A DNA stretch of 64,000 bases, taken from positions 5,325,001 through 5,389,000 of the forward strand of contig NZ_CP029194.1 in NCBI RefSeq assembly GCF_008642375.1, read 5' to 3'. A model generated the notes under the pieces. That model was given only the letters and a program-made list of their open reading frames with translations, did no database searches and was not told where the DNA came from. Origin of the DNA: Streptomyces venezuelae (lineage in GTDB: Bacteria; Actinomycetota; Actinomycetes; Streptomycetales; Streptomycetaceae). Shown piece after piece: positions 46,904 to 55,152 of this stretch; position 1 is the stretch's first letter; each line of letters opens with the position of its first letter. A program made the position numbers and the translations under genes.

Positions 46904-47235
46904 ACTCGTTCCGTACCCTCGCGCGGATTCGCTGACGCAAGCGGAAGAGGGGCCGTCAGGGCGCTTTGTCGACAAGGGAACTGGTCTTGCCGGGCCCGGA
47001 GTTACGGGATTACGTCACAGTTGCATCGTCCGATGCCGGGTACTTGTGGATCTTTCGGGCATCGCACGCGCAACGGCCTTGACGCTTCATCGGAAACTCG
47101 GAAGGGTGACGTACTGGCATGCGCATTTCTGGGGCGCTTGTGAACGGGGGCCGGCCCAGTCGTGACGCCGCCCCTGCTGCGCGCGGCCCCGAGCGCTGCC
47201 CCATGACGAGTTGAGCTACTGGGGGTAGCAGCCAG

Positions 47236-48051
47236 ATGACCAAGCAGATGCGAATCCGTTTCGCGCGCATCGCCGCCGGAGCGATGATCGCAGCCGGAGC
47301 CTCGCTGACCGCGGCCGGTGCCGCGCAGGCCGTGGGCGCCTTCAACGAGAACGACCCGACCCCGGCGCCCACGTGCCTCCCGGGTGACACCGGCTGCGAG
47401 ACGACGCCGCCGGTCGAGACCACCCCGCCGGTCGAGACGACTCCGCCGGTGGAGACCACGCCTCCGGTGGAGACCACCCCGCCGGTCGAGACGACGCCTC
47501 CGGTGGAGACCACCCCGCCGGTCGAGACGACGCCTCCGGTGGAGACCACCCCGCCGGTCGAGACGACGCCTCCGGTGGAGACCACCCCGCCGGTCGAGAC
47601 CACCGAGCCCGGCGGCAACGAGACCACCGAGCCCGGCGGCAACGAGACCACGCAGCCCGGCAACGGCAACAACGGCAACGACAACGGCGGCAACAACGGC
47701 AACCAGAACGGCGGGACCGACAACGGGACCGACCCGGGTGCGACCGACAGCCCCGTGACTCCGGACGACGGCGCCGACGCCGGTGGCTCCACCGGCGATT
47801 CCGGCGACGCCGGCACCTGCACCGTCGACCTCGACGGCGCCGAGTGCGTGGACTCCGGCAACAGCAACACCGACACCAACAACGCCGGTTCGCAGCCCGT
47901 GCAGCAGGGCCAGGCGAAGGAGGAGCTCGCCGAGACCGGTGCGGCCGAGACCTCGTTCCTGGTCATCGGTGCCGCGACCATGATCGCCGGCGGCATCGGC
48001 TTCCGTATGCTGCCGCGTCTCGTCGCGGGTGGCGGCAACGCCGCCGTCTGA
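47236..48051 (+). CDS. Secreted repeat protein with LAETG sortase-type sorting signal
   Basis: A 271-aa protein. The Sec signal peptide (about residues 1-33, ending AAGAAQA) is followed by a Pro/Thr/Glu stalk of about 11 TPPVET units and an Asn/Gly/Asp-rich region with two Cys (GTCTVDLDGAECVD). The C-terminus is a cell-wall sorting signal: LAETG, hydrophobic SFLVIGAATMIAGGIGF, then Arg. LAxTG is the motif of class E sortases in Streptomyces. No sortase gene is adjacent, so a housekeeping enzyme elsewhere would anchor it. Function unknown. Confidence 0.85.
   Translation: MTKQMRIRFARIAAGAMIAAGASLTAAGAAQAVGAFNENDPTPAPTCLPGDTGCETTPPVETTPPVETTPPVETTPPVETTPPVETTPPVETTPPVETTPPVETTPPVETTPPVETTPPVETTEPGGNETTEPGGNETTQPGNGNNGNDNGGNNGNQNGGTDNGTDPGATDSPVTPDDGADAGGSTGDSGDAGTCTVDLDGAECVDSGNSNTDTNNAGSQPVQQGQAKEELAETGAAETSFLVIGAATMIAGGIGFRMLPRLVAGGGNAAV
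47397..47602 (+). repeat. Tandem repeats encoding TPPVET units
   Basis: About 11 copies of an 18-bp unit, largely alternating two synonymous versions so that a 36-bp period is visible. Synonymous alternation with strict protein conservation suggests expansion by duplication of the 36-bp pair. Copy number is likely to vary among strains. Confidence 0.85.
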
Positions 48052-48115
48052 CGGAACCGCGTGAACGTGAGCGCGTGACGGTGGACGCGAGTGCGTGGAC
48101 CTGAACGCGCGTGCA

Positions 48116-48157
48116 TGACGAAGGGCCGGGGAGATCGCTCCCCCCGGCCCTTCGTCA
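48116..48157 (+). terminator. Terminator after the LAETG protein gene
   Basis: TGACGAAGGGCCGGGG pairs with CCCCGGCCCTTCGTCA around GATCGCTCC. It is a long near-perfect stem between convergent genes and probably acts in both directions. Confidence 0.85.
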
Positions 48158-48212
48158 TGCTTCCGGCTCGTGTGTGACGTCCGTCCGGCCGGGCCGGCCC
48201 CCGGTGGGCGCT

Positions 48213-48395
48213 CTAGGCCGCCTGGACTGCCGCGAGCAGCGCGATCGCGGCCAGTAGGGCGATCGCCAGCGTCAGCAGCATCGCGGGGGTCAGGCCCTGA
48301 GGGGTCAGACGCTCCCGGTTCGCGCGGCAGACGGGGCAACGGCCCTCGGCGACCGGGGCCGCGCAGTTGGCGCACACCAGTCGGTCGTAGGTCAT
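48213..48395 (-). CDS. 60-aa zinc-ribbon membrane protein
   Basis: A small protein starting at ATG 48395 (MTYDRLVCANC). Two Cys pairs (CANC and CPVC, 14 residues apart) form a zinc ribbon, followed by a single C-terminal TM (AMLLTLAIALLAAIALLAAV). The predicted topology is cytoplasmic ribbon with a tail anchor. AGGAGGAG lies directly upstream of the start. It is divergent from ftsE. I do not recognise a characterised family; small ribbon-plus-TM proteins are often partners of larger membrane complexes. Confidence 0.8.
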   Translation of the reverse strand: MTYDRLVCANCAAPVAEGRCPVCRANRERLTPQGLTPAMLLTLAIALLAAIALLAAVQAA

Positions 48396-48630
48396 GCGCT
48401 CTCCTCCTCCCGCACAGGGATCCACACCAGGACAACGCCCGGAGGGGCCCGGACGTTCCCCCTACCACTCTGCCAGCTCCGGGGCGTTTCGGCGCGCCCC
48501 ACCGGAATGCCCGCCTTCCGCCCGAAAGGGCGAAAAGGATAAAGCACGCAAGCCAGGACCGCGACTGCGCGGGCCTTCCCCGTTCGCGTAAGGTCACGCA
48601 CACCTACTCCCGGCCGACCGTGGTGCATCC

Positions 48631-49320
48631 GTGATCCGATTCGACAACGTCTCCAAGTCCTATCCGAAGCAGAACCGCCCCGCGCTCCGGGATGTCTCCC
48701 TGGAGATCGAGAAGGGGGAGTTCGTCTTCCTCGTCGGTTCGTCCGGCTCCGGAAAGTCGACTTTCCTGCGGCTGCTCCTGCGTGAGGAGCGCGCCAGCCA
48801 AGGCCAGGTGCACGTCCTCGGCAAGGACCTGGCCCGCCTCTCCAACTGGAAGGTGCCGCACATGCGGCGCCAGCTCGGCACCGTCTTCCAGGACTTCCGC
48901 CTGCTCCCCAACAAGACCGTCGCCGAGAACGTGGCCTTCGCCCAGGAGGTCATCGGCAAGCCGCGCGGCGAGATCCGCAAGGCCGTTCCGCAGGTGCTCG
49001 ACCTGGTCGGACTCGGCGGCAAGGAGGACCGGCGGCCGGGCGAGCTCTCCGGTGGTGAGCAGCAGCGCGTCGCCATCGCCCGCGCCTTCGTCAACCGCCC
49101 GATGCTGCTGATCGCCGACGAGCCCACCGGCAACCTCGACCCGCAGACCTCCGTCGGCATCATGAAGCTGCTCGACCGCATCAACAGGACAGGGACCACC
49201 GTCGTCATGGCGACCCACGACCAGAACATCGTCGACCAGATGCGCAAGCGCGTCATAGAGCTCGAGCAGGGCCGGCTCGTCCGCGACCAGGCGCGCGGCG
49301 TCTACGGATACCAGCACTGA
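48631..49320 (+). CDS. ftsE: Cell division ATP-binding protein FtsE
   Basis: A 229-aa ABC ATPase. Walker A is VGSSGSGKSTF, the signature is ELSGGEQQRVAIARAF, Walker B is LLIADEPTGNLD, and the H-loop is MATHDQ. It pairs with FtsX to activate septal peptidoglycan hydrolases from inside the cell. The start is GTG 48631 (VIRFDNVSKSYPKQ). ftsX follows 23 bp downstream. Confidence 0.96.
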   Translation: MIRFDNVSKSYPKQNRPALRDVSLEIEKGEFVFLVGSSGSGKSTFLRLLLREERASQGQVHVLGKDLARLSNWKVPHMRRQLGTVFQDFRLLPNKTVAENVAFAQEVIGKPRGEIRKAVPQVLDLVGLGGKEDRRPGELSGGEQQRVAIARAFVNRPMLLIADEPTGNLDPQTSVGIMKLLDRINRTGTTVVMATHDQNIVDQMRKRVIELEQGRLVRDQARGVYGYQH

Positions 49321-49343
49321 GCAGGTAGGGGACAGAACACACC

Positions 49344-50261
49344 ATGCGCGCTCAGTTCGTGCTCTCCGAGATCGGCGTCGGTCTCCGGCGCAATCTCACG
49401 ATGACCTTCGCGGTCATCATCTCCGTGGCGCTCTCGCTCGCCCTCTTCGGCGGCGCCCTGCTCATGCGCGAGCAGGTCAGCACGATGAAGGACTTCTGGT
49501 ACGACAAGGTCAACGTCTCCCTCTTCCTCTGCAACAAGGCCGACGCGGCCGACGGGACCAAGTGCCCCAAGGGCGCCGTCACGGCGCAGCAGAAGGAGCA
49601 GATCAAGGGCGATCTGGAGGACATGGACATCGTCGAGTCCGTCTTCTACGAGTCGACCGACGAGGCGTTCAAGCGGTACAAGGAGGAGTACGGCGACACC
49701 GCCATCGCCTCCGTCATCACGCCGGACCAGATGCAGGAGTCGTTCCGGGTCAAGCTCAAGGACCCGGAGAAGTACCAGGTGGTCGCCACCGCCTTCGCCG
49801 GGCGTGACGGGATCGAGTCGGTCCAGGACCAGCGGGACACCCTGCAGAACCTCTTCGACCTGATGAACGGCATGAACATCGCCGCTCTCTGCGTCATGGG
49901 CCTGATGCTGGTCATCGCGCTGATGCTGATCGTCAACACCGTCCGCGTCTCGGCCTTCAGCCGCCGCCGCGAGACGGGGATCATGCGGCTCGTCGGTGCG
50001 TCGAGCTTCTACATCCAGATGCCGTTCATCATGGAGGCCGCCTTCGCCGGACTCCTCGGCGGCGCCGTCGCCTGCGTGCTGCTGCTCGTCGGCCGGTACT
50101 TCCTCATCGACCACGGCATCGCGCTCGCCGAGAAGATGCAGCTGGTCAACTTCATCGGCTGGGACGCCGTCCTCGCCAAGTTGCCGCTCGTGCTCGCCAT
50201 CGGCCTGCTGATGCCGGCCGTGGCCGCCTTCGTCGCGCTGCGCAAGTACCTGAAGGTGTGA
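49344..50261 (+). CDS. ftsX: Cell division protein FtsX
   Basis: A 305-aa membrane protein with four TM segments. TM1 is ITMTFAVIISVALSLALFGG-like. A large extracytoplasmic loop of about 110 residues includes a Cys pair (FLCNKADAADGTKCPKG). The C-terminal FtsX/MacB-type three-TM domain includes RRRETGIMRLVGAS. Upstream GCAGGTAGGGGAC provides the ribosome site. It transmits FtsE ATP hydrolysis to extracellular NlpC/P60-type hydrolases in actinobacteria; no such gene is adjacent, and the next gene is an S41 protease. Confidence 0.95.
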   Translation: MRAQFVLSEIGVGLRRNLTMTFAVIISVALSLALFGGALLMREQVSTMKDFWYDKVNVSLFLCNKADAADGTKCPKGAVTAQQKEQIKGDLEDMDIVESVFYESTDEAFKRYKEEYGDTAIASVITPDQMQESFRVKLKDPEKYQVVATAFAGRDGIESVQDQRDTLQNLFDLMNGMNIAALCVMGLMLVIALMLIVNTVRVSAFSRRRETGIMRLVGASSFYIQMPFIMEAAFAGLLGGAVACVLLLVGRYFLIDHGIALAEKMQLVNFIGWDAVLAKLPLVLAIGLLMPAVAAFVALRKYLKV

Positions 50262-50283
50262 GAAGACACCTCTGACGGCGAAT

Positions 50284-50317
50284 GGCGTCGTGCGGGCAAA
50301 GCCCGTGCGGCGCCTTT
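50284..50317 (+). terminator. ftsEX terminator
   Basis: GGCGTCGTGCGGGC, loop AAA, then GCCCGTGCGGCGCC pair fully when G-U wobbles are allowed, followed by TTTCCC. This separates ftsEX from the protease gene, which has its own -10 box. Confidence 0.8.
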
Positions 50318-50326
50318 CCCTTGTCC

Positions 50327-50332
50327 TAGAGT
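50327..50332 (+). promoter_or_regulatory. -10 box, leaderless start of the S41 protease gene
   Basis: TAGAGT ends 7 nt before ATG 50340, so transcription would begin at or next to the start codon. No ribosome site is present, which supports a leaderless mRNA. Confidence 0.5.
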
Positions 50333-50339
50333 GGGCGCC

Positions 50340-51509
50340 ATGTCGGCCGGCACCGATCGCCATTTCTGTATCCGGCCCCGCGGAGTGCTCCGTGGGGCCG
50401 TTCTGACGTTGGTCTTCACCGGTGTCCTCGCCACCGCCGCCGCCACCGGGTCCCTGCCCCGGCGGGACGCCGCGGGCGCGGAGTCGCCGGACGCCGCCCG
50501 TGCGGCGACGGTGGACCGCGCCGCCCTGAACCGGGCCGCCGCCGCGGCCATGGCCGACGGGAAGTCGGGCAAGCAGGCCGCCGAGGAGTTCGTCAGCCGC
50601 AGCGGTGACCGCTGGGGCGCGGTGTACGACAAGAAGGAGTACGCCGACTTCGAGCAGGCCCTCGACGGCGCCTACACGGGTGTCGGCCTCTCCGCGGGCC
50701 GGACCGCCGAGAACGGGGTCCAGGTGACCCGGGTCCAGGCGGGCGGCCCCGCCGAGCGGGCCGGGCTCCGGGCCGGCGACCGGCTCCTCTCCGTCGACGG
50801 ACGCCCGGTCGGCGGGCTCTCGGTCTCCGAGGTCGTCTCCCTGCTCCGCGGCGACGGCGTCCCCGGGTCGGCCGTCGCCCTCCGGGTCGAGCGCGGCCCG
50901 TCCGCCTGGACGGAGACCCTGCGCAGGGCCCGGCTCGCGACGGACCCGGTGACCGTCCGCCGCCTCGACGACGGGGCCGTCCTGATCAAGGTGGCCGCCT
51001 TCACCAAGGGCGTGGGCGCGCGCGTACGGGACGCGGTACGGGAGGCACCCGCCGGCGCCGGAGTCCTTCTGGACCTCCGGGGCAACTCCGGCGGCCTGGT
51101 CGCGGAGGCCGCCGTCGCCGCCTCCGCCTTCCTCGACGGCGGCCTGGTCGCCACGTACGACGTCGAGGGCGAGCAGCGGGCCGTGTACGCGGACGGGGGC
51201 GGCGACACCGGCCGGCCCCTGGTGGCGCTGATCGACGGCGGCACGATGAGCGCGGCCGAGCTGCTCACCGGCGCCCTGCAGGACCGGGGCCGGGCGGTCA
51301 CGGTCGGTTCGCGGACCTTCGGCAAGGGCTCGGTGCAGATGCCGAGCGCGCTGCCGGACGGTTCCGTCGCGGAGCTGACCGTCGGCCACTACCGCACGCC
51401 CGCCGGGCACACGGTGGACGGCCGGGGCATCACCCCCGACCTGACGGCGGCGGAGAAGGCCGAGGAGCGGGCCCGTACGGTATTGAGTGGCCTCGGAGGG
51501 GGCTCGTAG
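50340..51509 (+). CDS. S41-family C-terminal processing protease with PDZ domain
   Basis: A 389-aa secreted or membrane-anchored serine protease. An N-terminal hydrophobic segment (VLTLVFTGVLATAAATG) is followed by a PDZ domain (about residues 105-190, QAGGPAERAGLRAGDRLLSVDG). The S41 catalytic domain has the nucleophile in GGTMSAAELLTGAL and the general-base lysine in TFGKGSVQMPS. CtpA-type enzymes trim extracytoplasmic proteins. Starts at GTG 50331 or ATG 50340 are possible; ATG is preferred because of the -10 box. It lies between ftsX and smpB. Confidence 0.93.
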   Translation: MSAGTDRHFCIRPRGVLRGAVLTLVFTGVLATAAATGSLPRRDAAGAESPDAARAATVDRAALNRAAAAAMADGKSGKQAAEEFVSRSGDRWGAVYDKKEYADFEQALDGAYTGVGLSAGRTAENGVQVTRVQAGGPAERAGLRAGDRLLSVDGRPVGGLSVSEVVSLLRGDGVPGSAVALRVERGPSAWTETLRRARLATDPVTVRRLDDGAVLIKVAAFTKGVGARVRDAVREAPAGAGVLLDLRGNSGGLVAEAAVAASAFLDGGLVATYDVEGEQRAVYADGGGDTGRPLVALIDGGTMSAAELLTGALQDRGRAVTVGSRTFGKGSVQMPSALPDGSVAELTVGHYRTPAGHTVDGRGITPDLTAAEKAEERARTVLSGLGGGS

Positions 51510-51527
51510 TGCGAAAATGACCGCACT

Positions 51528-52076
51528 ATGGCAAAGGGACTCGTGAACGTGCAGGGCAAGCCTGCGAAGAAGACGACGGACAAGGCGCCCGAGCGCAAGC
51601 TGATCGCGCAGAACAAGAAGGCGCGCCACGACTACCACATCATCGACACCTACGAGTGCGGTGTCGTGCTCATGGGCACCGAGGTGAAGTCGCTGCGGAT
51701 GGGCCGGGCCTCGCTGGTCGACGGCTTCGTCCAGATCGACAACCACGAGGCGTGGCTGCACAACATCCACGTCCCGGAGTACATGCAGGGCAGCTGGACC
51801 AACCACTCGGCCAAGCGCAAGCGCAAGCTGCTCCTGCACCGCGCCGAGATCGACAAGCTGGAGTCGAAGGCCTCGGAGACGGGTCACACGATCGTGCCCC
51901 TCGCGCTGTACTTCCTGGGCGGCCGGGTGAAGTGCGAGATCGCGCTCGCCAAGGGCAAGAAGGAGTACGACAAGCGCCAGACGCTGCGCGAGCAGCAGGA
52001 CACGCGCGAGACCAACCGGGCCATCGCGGCGGCGAAGCGGCGGCAGCGGGCGGCGCAGGCCGCCGAGCGCGGCTAA
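51528..52076 (+). CDS. smpB: SsrA-binding protein SmpB
   Basis: A 182-aa SmpB. The core (KLIAQNKKARHDYHIIDTYE, GTEVKSLRMGRASLVDGF, ETGHTIVPLALYF) and the basic C-terminal tail are intact. There is an N-terminal extension of about 22 residues (MAKGLVNVQGKPAKKTTDK). It binds tmRNA and delivers it to stalled ribosomes. The tmRNA gene lies 98 bp downstream on the same strand, the usual arrangement. A GTG at 51543 is an alternative start. Confidence 0.96.
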   Translation: MAKGLVNVQGKPAKKTTDKAPERKLIAQNKKARHDYHIIDTYECGVVLMGTEVKSLRMGRASLVDGFVQIDNHEAWLHNIHVPEYMQGSWTNHSAKRKRKLLLHRAEIDKLESKASETGHTIVPLALYFLGGRVKCEIALAKGKKEYDKRQTLREQQDTRETNRAIAAAKRRQRAAQAAERG

Positions 52077-52118
52077 TTCGCTGGCACGGGCACCCGTCGG
52101 TCACGTACGATGGGTCAC

Positions 52119-52136
52119 GCACCCCACAGAGGGTGC
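52119..52136 (+). terminator. Small hairpin between smpB and ssrA
   Basis: GCACCC, loop CACAGA, then GGGTGC. It is short and without a T run, so it may attenuate rather than stop the smpB transcript before ssrA. Confidence 0.35.
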
Positions 52137-52141
52137 GGCGT

Positions 52142-52169
52142 TTGAACTGTGTTTTCAATTGAATACAGC
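52142..52169 (+). promoter_or_regulatory. Candidate ssrA promoter
   Basis: TTGAAC (52142-52147) and TACAGC (52164-52169) lie 16 bp apart, and the -10 box ends 5 bp before the tmRNA 5' end. The stretch is strikingly AT-rich for this genome, as expected of a strong promoter for a stable RNA. Confidence 0.5.
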
Positions 52170-52174
52170 AACAT

Positions 52175-52565
52175 GGGGATGATCGGTTTCGACAGCGGAT
52201 GTCGAAGCAGTGGGAAGCGTGTCGAGGAAGCGGCAATGATCTCGTAAACCATATGTCGCAACCAATAATCGCCAACACCAAGAGCGATAACTCCCGCTTC
52301 GCCCTCGCTGCCTAATTTTAGGTAACGAACAGAAGCCTCTGTGAGGAGCGTCAGCCCGGGGGTGGTCCCGACCCGGATCCTGGCGTCATTTAGGGATCTA
52401 AACCTCCAGCCCCGGTCACGGGGGTCGGAGGGAAATCAAACAGTGACTGAGCCCGTTCCGGACTTGTCTGGGTGATCCGGAGGGCTGAGAAACTCGTACC
52501 AGACTGCACACGGAGAAGCCCTGATTCCGCACCGTTGGACGCGGGTTCGATTCCCGCCATCTCCA
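52175..52565 (+). ncRNA. ssrA: Transfer-messenger RNA (tmRNA)
   Basis: The 5' end GGGGATG pairs with 3' CATCTCC (52558-52564), followed by discriminator A; CCA is not encoded. The T arm reads GCGGGTTCGATTCCCGC, and TTTCGACAG near the 5' end is typical. The tag frame at 52271-52315 encodes ANTKSDNSRFALAA and ends TAA; with the alanine carried by the tRNA part, the tag is 15 residues. Pseudoknot-type pairings lie on both sides. It rescues stalled ribosomes with SmpB. Confidence 0.97.
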
Positions 52566-52584
52566 CTCATCCCATGTGGGCAGA

Positions 52585-52616
52585 GGCCCGGCAGTCTTCA
52601 CGACTGCCGGGCCTTT
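52585..52616 (+). terminator. ssrA terminator (convergent)
   Basis: GGCCCGGCAGTC, loop TTCA, then GACTGCCGGGCC followed by TTT lie 20 bp after the tmRNA. The convergent MFS gene ends 2 bp beyond, so the hairpin serves both strands. Confidence 0.88.
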
Positions 52617-52617
52617 G

Positions 52618-53910
52618 TCATGCCGGGACGCGGGTGCGCCGGCCGGTGCCGGTCGCCGTGCACAGGGCGAGCGCCAGGGTCGCCGCGGCGATCGGGGCGA
52701 GGAAGCCGAAGGCGGGGAAGGGGGCGTGGTCGGCGGCCCAGCCGCCGGTGGCGGAGCCCGCCGCGACGCCGGCGAGGAGCGCGGTCACCGCGAGGGTCAT
52801 GCCTTCGTTGAGCTGGGACGCGGGTGTCAGCCGCTGGACCAGGCCCATGCCCGTGAGCATCGTCGGGGCCGTCGCCATGCCCGCCACCAGCAGGCCGCCC
52901 GCGAGGGCGAGGAGCGAGCCGGTCGTGGCGGCGAGCAGCGGCATCGCCATCAGGACGGCCATCGCGGCCAGGCAGGTGCCGAGCCGGGCGGTGCGGCGGG
53001 CGCGGCCGTAGAGGAGGCCCGCCGCGCAGGAGCCGGCGGCCTGGAGGGCGAGGACGGGGCCGGCGGCGGGCCCGTCCACGAAGGCCAGGGCCACCACCTC
53101 CATGGAGCCGAAGACCGCCCCGGTGGCGAGGAAGACCGTGAGGAGCGGCACCATGCCCCTGGTCCGCAGCGGCGAGCCCGCGGCGGTACGGGGCGCGATC
53201 GGCGGCTCGGTCGCGCGCTGCGTGGTGAGGAGCAGGGCGCCGCCGAGGAGGAGGGCCGCGGCCACGAGGGTGCCGGCCTCCGGGAAGAGTGTCGAGCAGA
53301 GGAACGCGGCGAGCACCGGGCCGAGCATGAAGCAGAGCTCGTCGACTGCCTGCTCGAAGGCGTTGGCGGTGTGCAGGGCGTCCGGGTCGTCCCGGAGGAG
53401 GTGTGCCCAGCGGGCCCGGGACATGCCGCCCATGTTCGGGGCGGTGGCGGTGGCGGCGGCGACGAGGCAGAGCGTCCAGGCGGGGGCCTTCTCGTGGACG
53501 CAGAGAAGCAGGAGCAGTTGGCCCAGCGCCATGTACGCCGCGGCAGGGACGGCGACGCGGGCCTGGCCGCGGCGGTCGACGAGCCGGGCGATCCAGGGGG
53601 CGGCCAGGGCTCCGGAGGCCAGGCCGGTCGCGGTGACCGCGCCGGCCAGGGCGTAGGAGTCGTAGCGGCCCGCGATCATGATCACGGCGCTGATGCCGAA
53701 CATGCCGCTGGGCATCCGGGCGATCAGGTTCCCCGCGGTGAAGGCGCGGGTGCCGGGGAGGGCGAAGAGGCGGAGGTAGGCGTTGCGGGGAAGGGGCCGG
53801 GAGGGGGTGGGGCGGTGATCGGCGGTCCAGGGTGCCGGCTGCGGGTGTTCGCCGTAGCGCGGGGCGAGGGCCGGGCCCGCCGGGGTGAGGGTGAGGTCCG
53901 GTTGCGGCAT
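52618..53910 (-). CDS. MFS transporter
   Basis: A 430-aa major facilitator with about 12 TM segments. A Pro-rich cytoplasmic N-terminus of about 45 residues precedes TM1 (GNLIARMPSGMFGISAVIMI). The inter-helix loop after TM2 reads APWIARLVDRRGQARV, the family's loop 2-3 signature. The substrate is unknown, possibly drug or metabolite efflux. It is divergent from a LysR regulator that probably controls it. Confidence 0.88.
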   Translation of the reverse strand: MPQPDLTLTPAGPALAPRYGEHPQPAPWTADHRPTPSRPLPRNAYLRLFALPGTRAFTAGNLIARMPSGMFGISAVIMIAGRYDSYALAGAVTATGLASGALAAPWIARLVDRRGQARVAVPAAAYMALGQLLLLLCVHEKAPAWTLCLVAAATATAPNMGGMSRARWAHLLRDDPDALHTANAFEQAVDELCFMLGPVLAAFLCSTLFPEAGTLVAAALLLGGALLLTTQRATEPPIAPRTAAGSPLRTRGMVPLLTVFLATGAVFGSMEVVALAFVDGPAAGPVLALQAAGSCAAGLLYGRARRTARLGTCLAAMAVLMAMPLLAATTGSLLALAGGLLVAGMATAPTMLTGMGLVQRLTPASQLNEGMTLAVTALLAGVAAGSATGGWAADHAPFPAFGFLAPIAAATLALALCTATGTGRRTRVPA

Positions 53911-53993
53911 GGATCAAGGTTCGCGGGCGCGGTCCCCGCCGGTCCAACACCTGATCGGTGGCCATTCACGCACCCGTGTTGTTAAATGCGGCG

Positions 53994-54959
53994 GTGACCT
54001 CCTCGTACGACATCGACCCCCGCCTCCTGCGTGCCTTCACCGCCGTCGCCGAGGAGCTGCACTTCACCCGGGCCGCCGCCCGCCTCTACCTCGCCCAGCA
54101 GGCCCTGAGCCGTGACATCCGGCGCCTGGAGCGGGAGTTGGGCGCCGAGCTCTTCGTACGGACCACCCGGCAGGTCGCCCTCACCGCCGACGGCGAACGG
54201 CTCCTCCCTCACGCGCGAAGGGTGTTGGCCGCCCACGACGAGCTCGCCGAGGCCTTCCGCGCCGCGCCCCGGCCGCTCCTCGTCGACCTCAACAGCCCCG
54301 GCCTCGGCCCGGAGGAGGTGCTGGTCCGGGCGCGTGAACTCGCCCCGGACCAGGAGCTGATGGCCCGCTACGAGAGCGGGCTGACCGGCGCCGTACGGGA
54401 GATCCTCGCCGGCCGGCTCGACGCCTCCTTCGGCCGCTACGGAGGGCTCGACGCCGGACTGCGGGCGCGGCTCGACTCCGTCTTCGTGCGGTACGAGCGG
54501 ATGGCCGTGATCCTCCCCGAGGACCACCCGCTCGCCGCCCTGCCCGAGGTCCCGCTCGCCGGGCTCGCCGGGGAGCGGATCTACGCGGGAGCCGGGAACG
54601 ACCGCACGCCCGAGTGGACCGACCTCGCCGCACGGCTCTTCGCCGGGCGCGGCATCGCGATCGCCCCGCCCGCGCCGCTCGCCGTCGGCAAGGAGGAGTT
54701 CGGCCGCATCATGGCCAAGCACCGCACCCCGGTCCTCGCCGTCGTCGGCTTCCCGTCCATGCCGGGCAGTGTGCTGCGCCCGCTCGTCGACCCCGTACCC
54801 CTGTCGCCCGTGAGCCTGGTGTGGCGCAAGGGGCTGCGCCATCCCGGCCTCGACGCCCTGCGGGCCGCCGTCGCCGAGATCGGCGCCCGGGAGGACTGGC
54901 GGACCCGCCCGGCGGGCTGCTGGCTGCCGGAGGGGGAGCCGGGACTGCCGGGCGCCTGA
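53994..54959 (+). CDS. LysR-family transcriptional regulator
   Basis: A 321-aa regulator. The HTH is FTAVAEELHFTRAAARLYLAQQALSRDIRRLE and the start is GTG 53994 (VTSSYDIDPRLLRAF). The effector domain follows, with RAPRPLLVDLN-type strands and RYERMAVILPEDHPLA. A TTAAAT box ends 6 nt before the GTG, suggesting a leaderless mRNA. The 83-bp divergent gap to the MFS gene is where its binding site should lie. The ligand is unknown. Confidence 0.9.
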   Translation: MTSSYDIDPRLLRAFTAVAEELHFTRAAARLYLAQQALSRDIRRLERELGAELFVRTTRQVALTADGERLLPHARRVLAAHDELAEAFRAAPRPLLVDLNSPGLGPEEVLVRARELAPDQELMARYESGLTGAVREILAGRLDASFGRYGGLDAGLRARLDSVFVRYERMAVILPEDHPLAALPEVPLAGLAGERIYAGAGNDRTPEWTDLAARLFAGRGIAIAPPAPLAVGKEEFGRIMAKHRTPVLAVVGFPSMPGSVLRPLVDPVPLSPVSLVWRKGLRHPGLDALRAAVAEIGAREDWRTRPAGCWLPEGEPGLPGA

Positions 54960-55152
54960 GGGCTTCAGCGCCCCGCGGGGTCCCCCGCCGAAGGCAGGGG
55001 GAGAACCGAGCCCAGAAAAACGGGGGCGCTCACAGGGACCCCGTACTCCGGGTGAGAGCAAGGTTCCGTCCCCGTCACCTCGCGGCACCGGGCTGAAACG
55101 CGGCCTCCCTAGCGTCGGTCGCATCAGGGTTCCGACTCCGTGGAGGTGCGTG

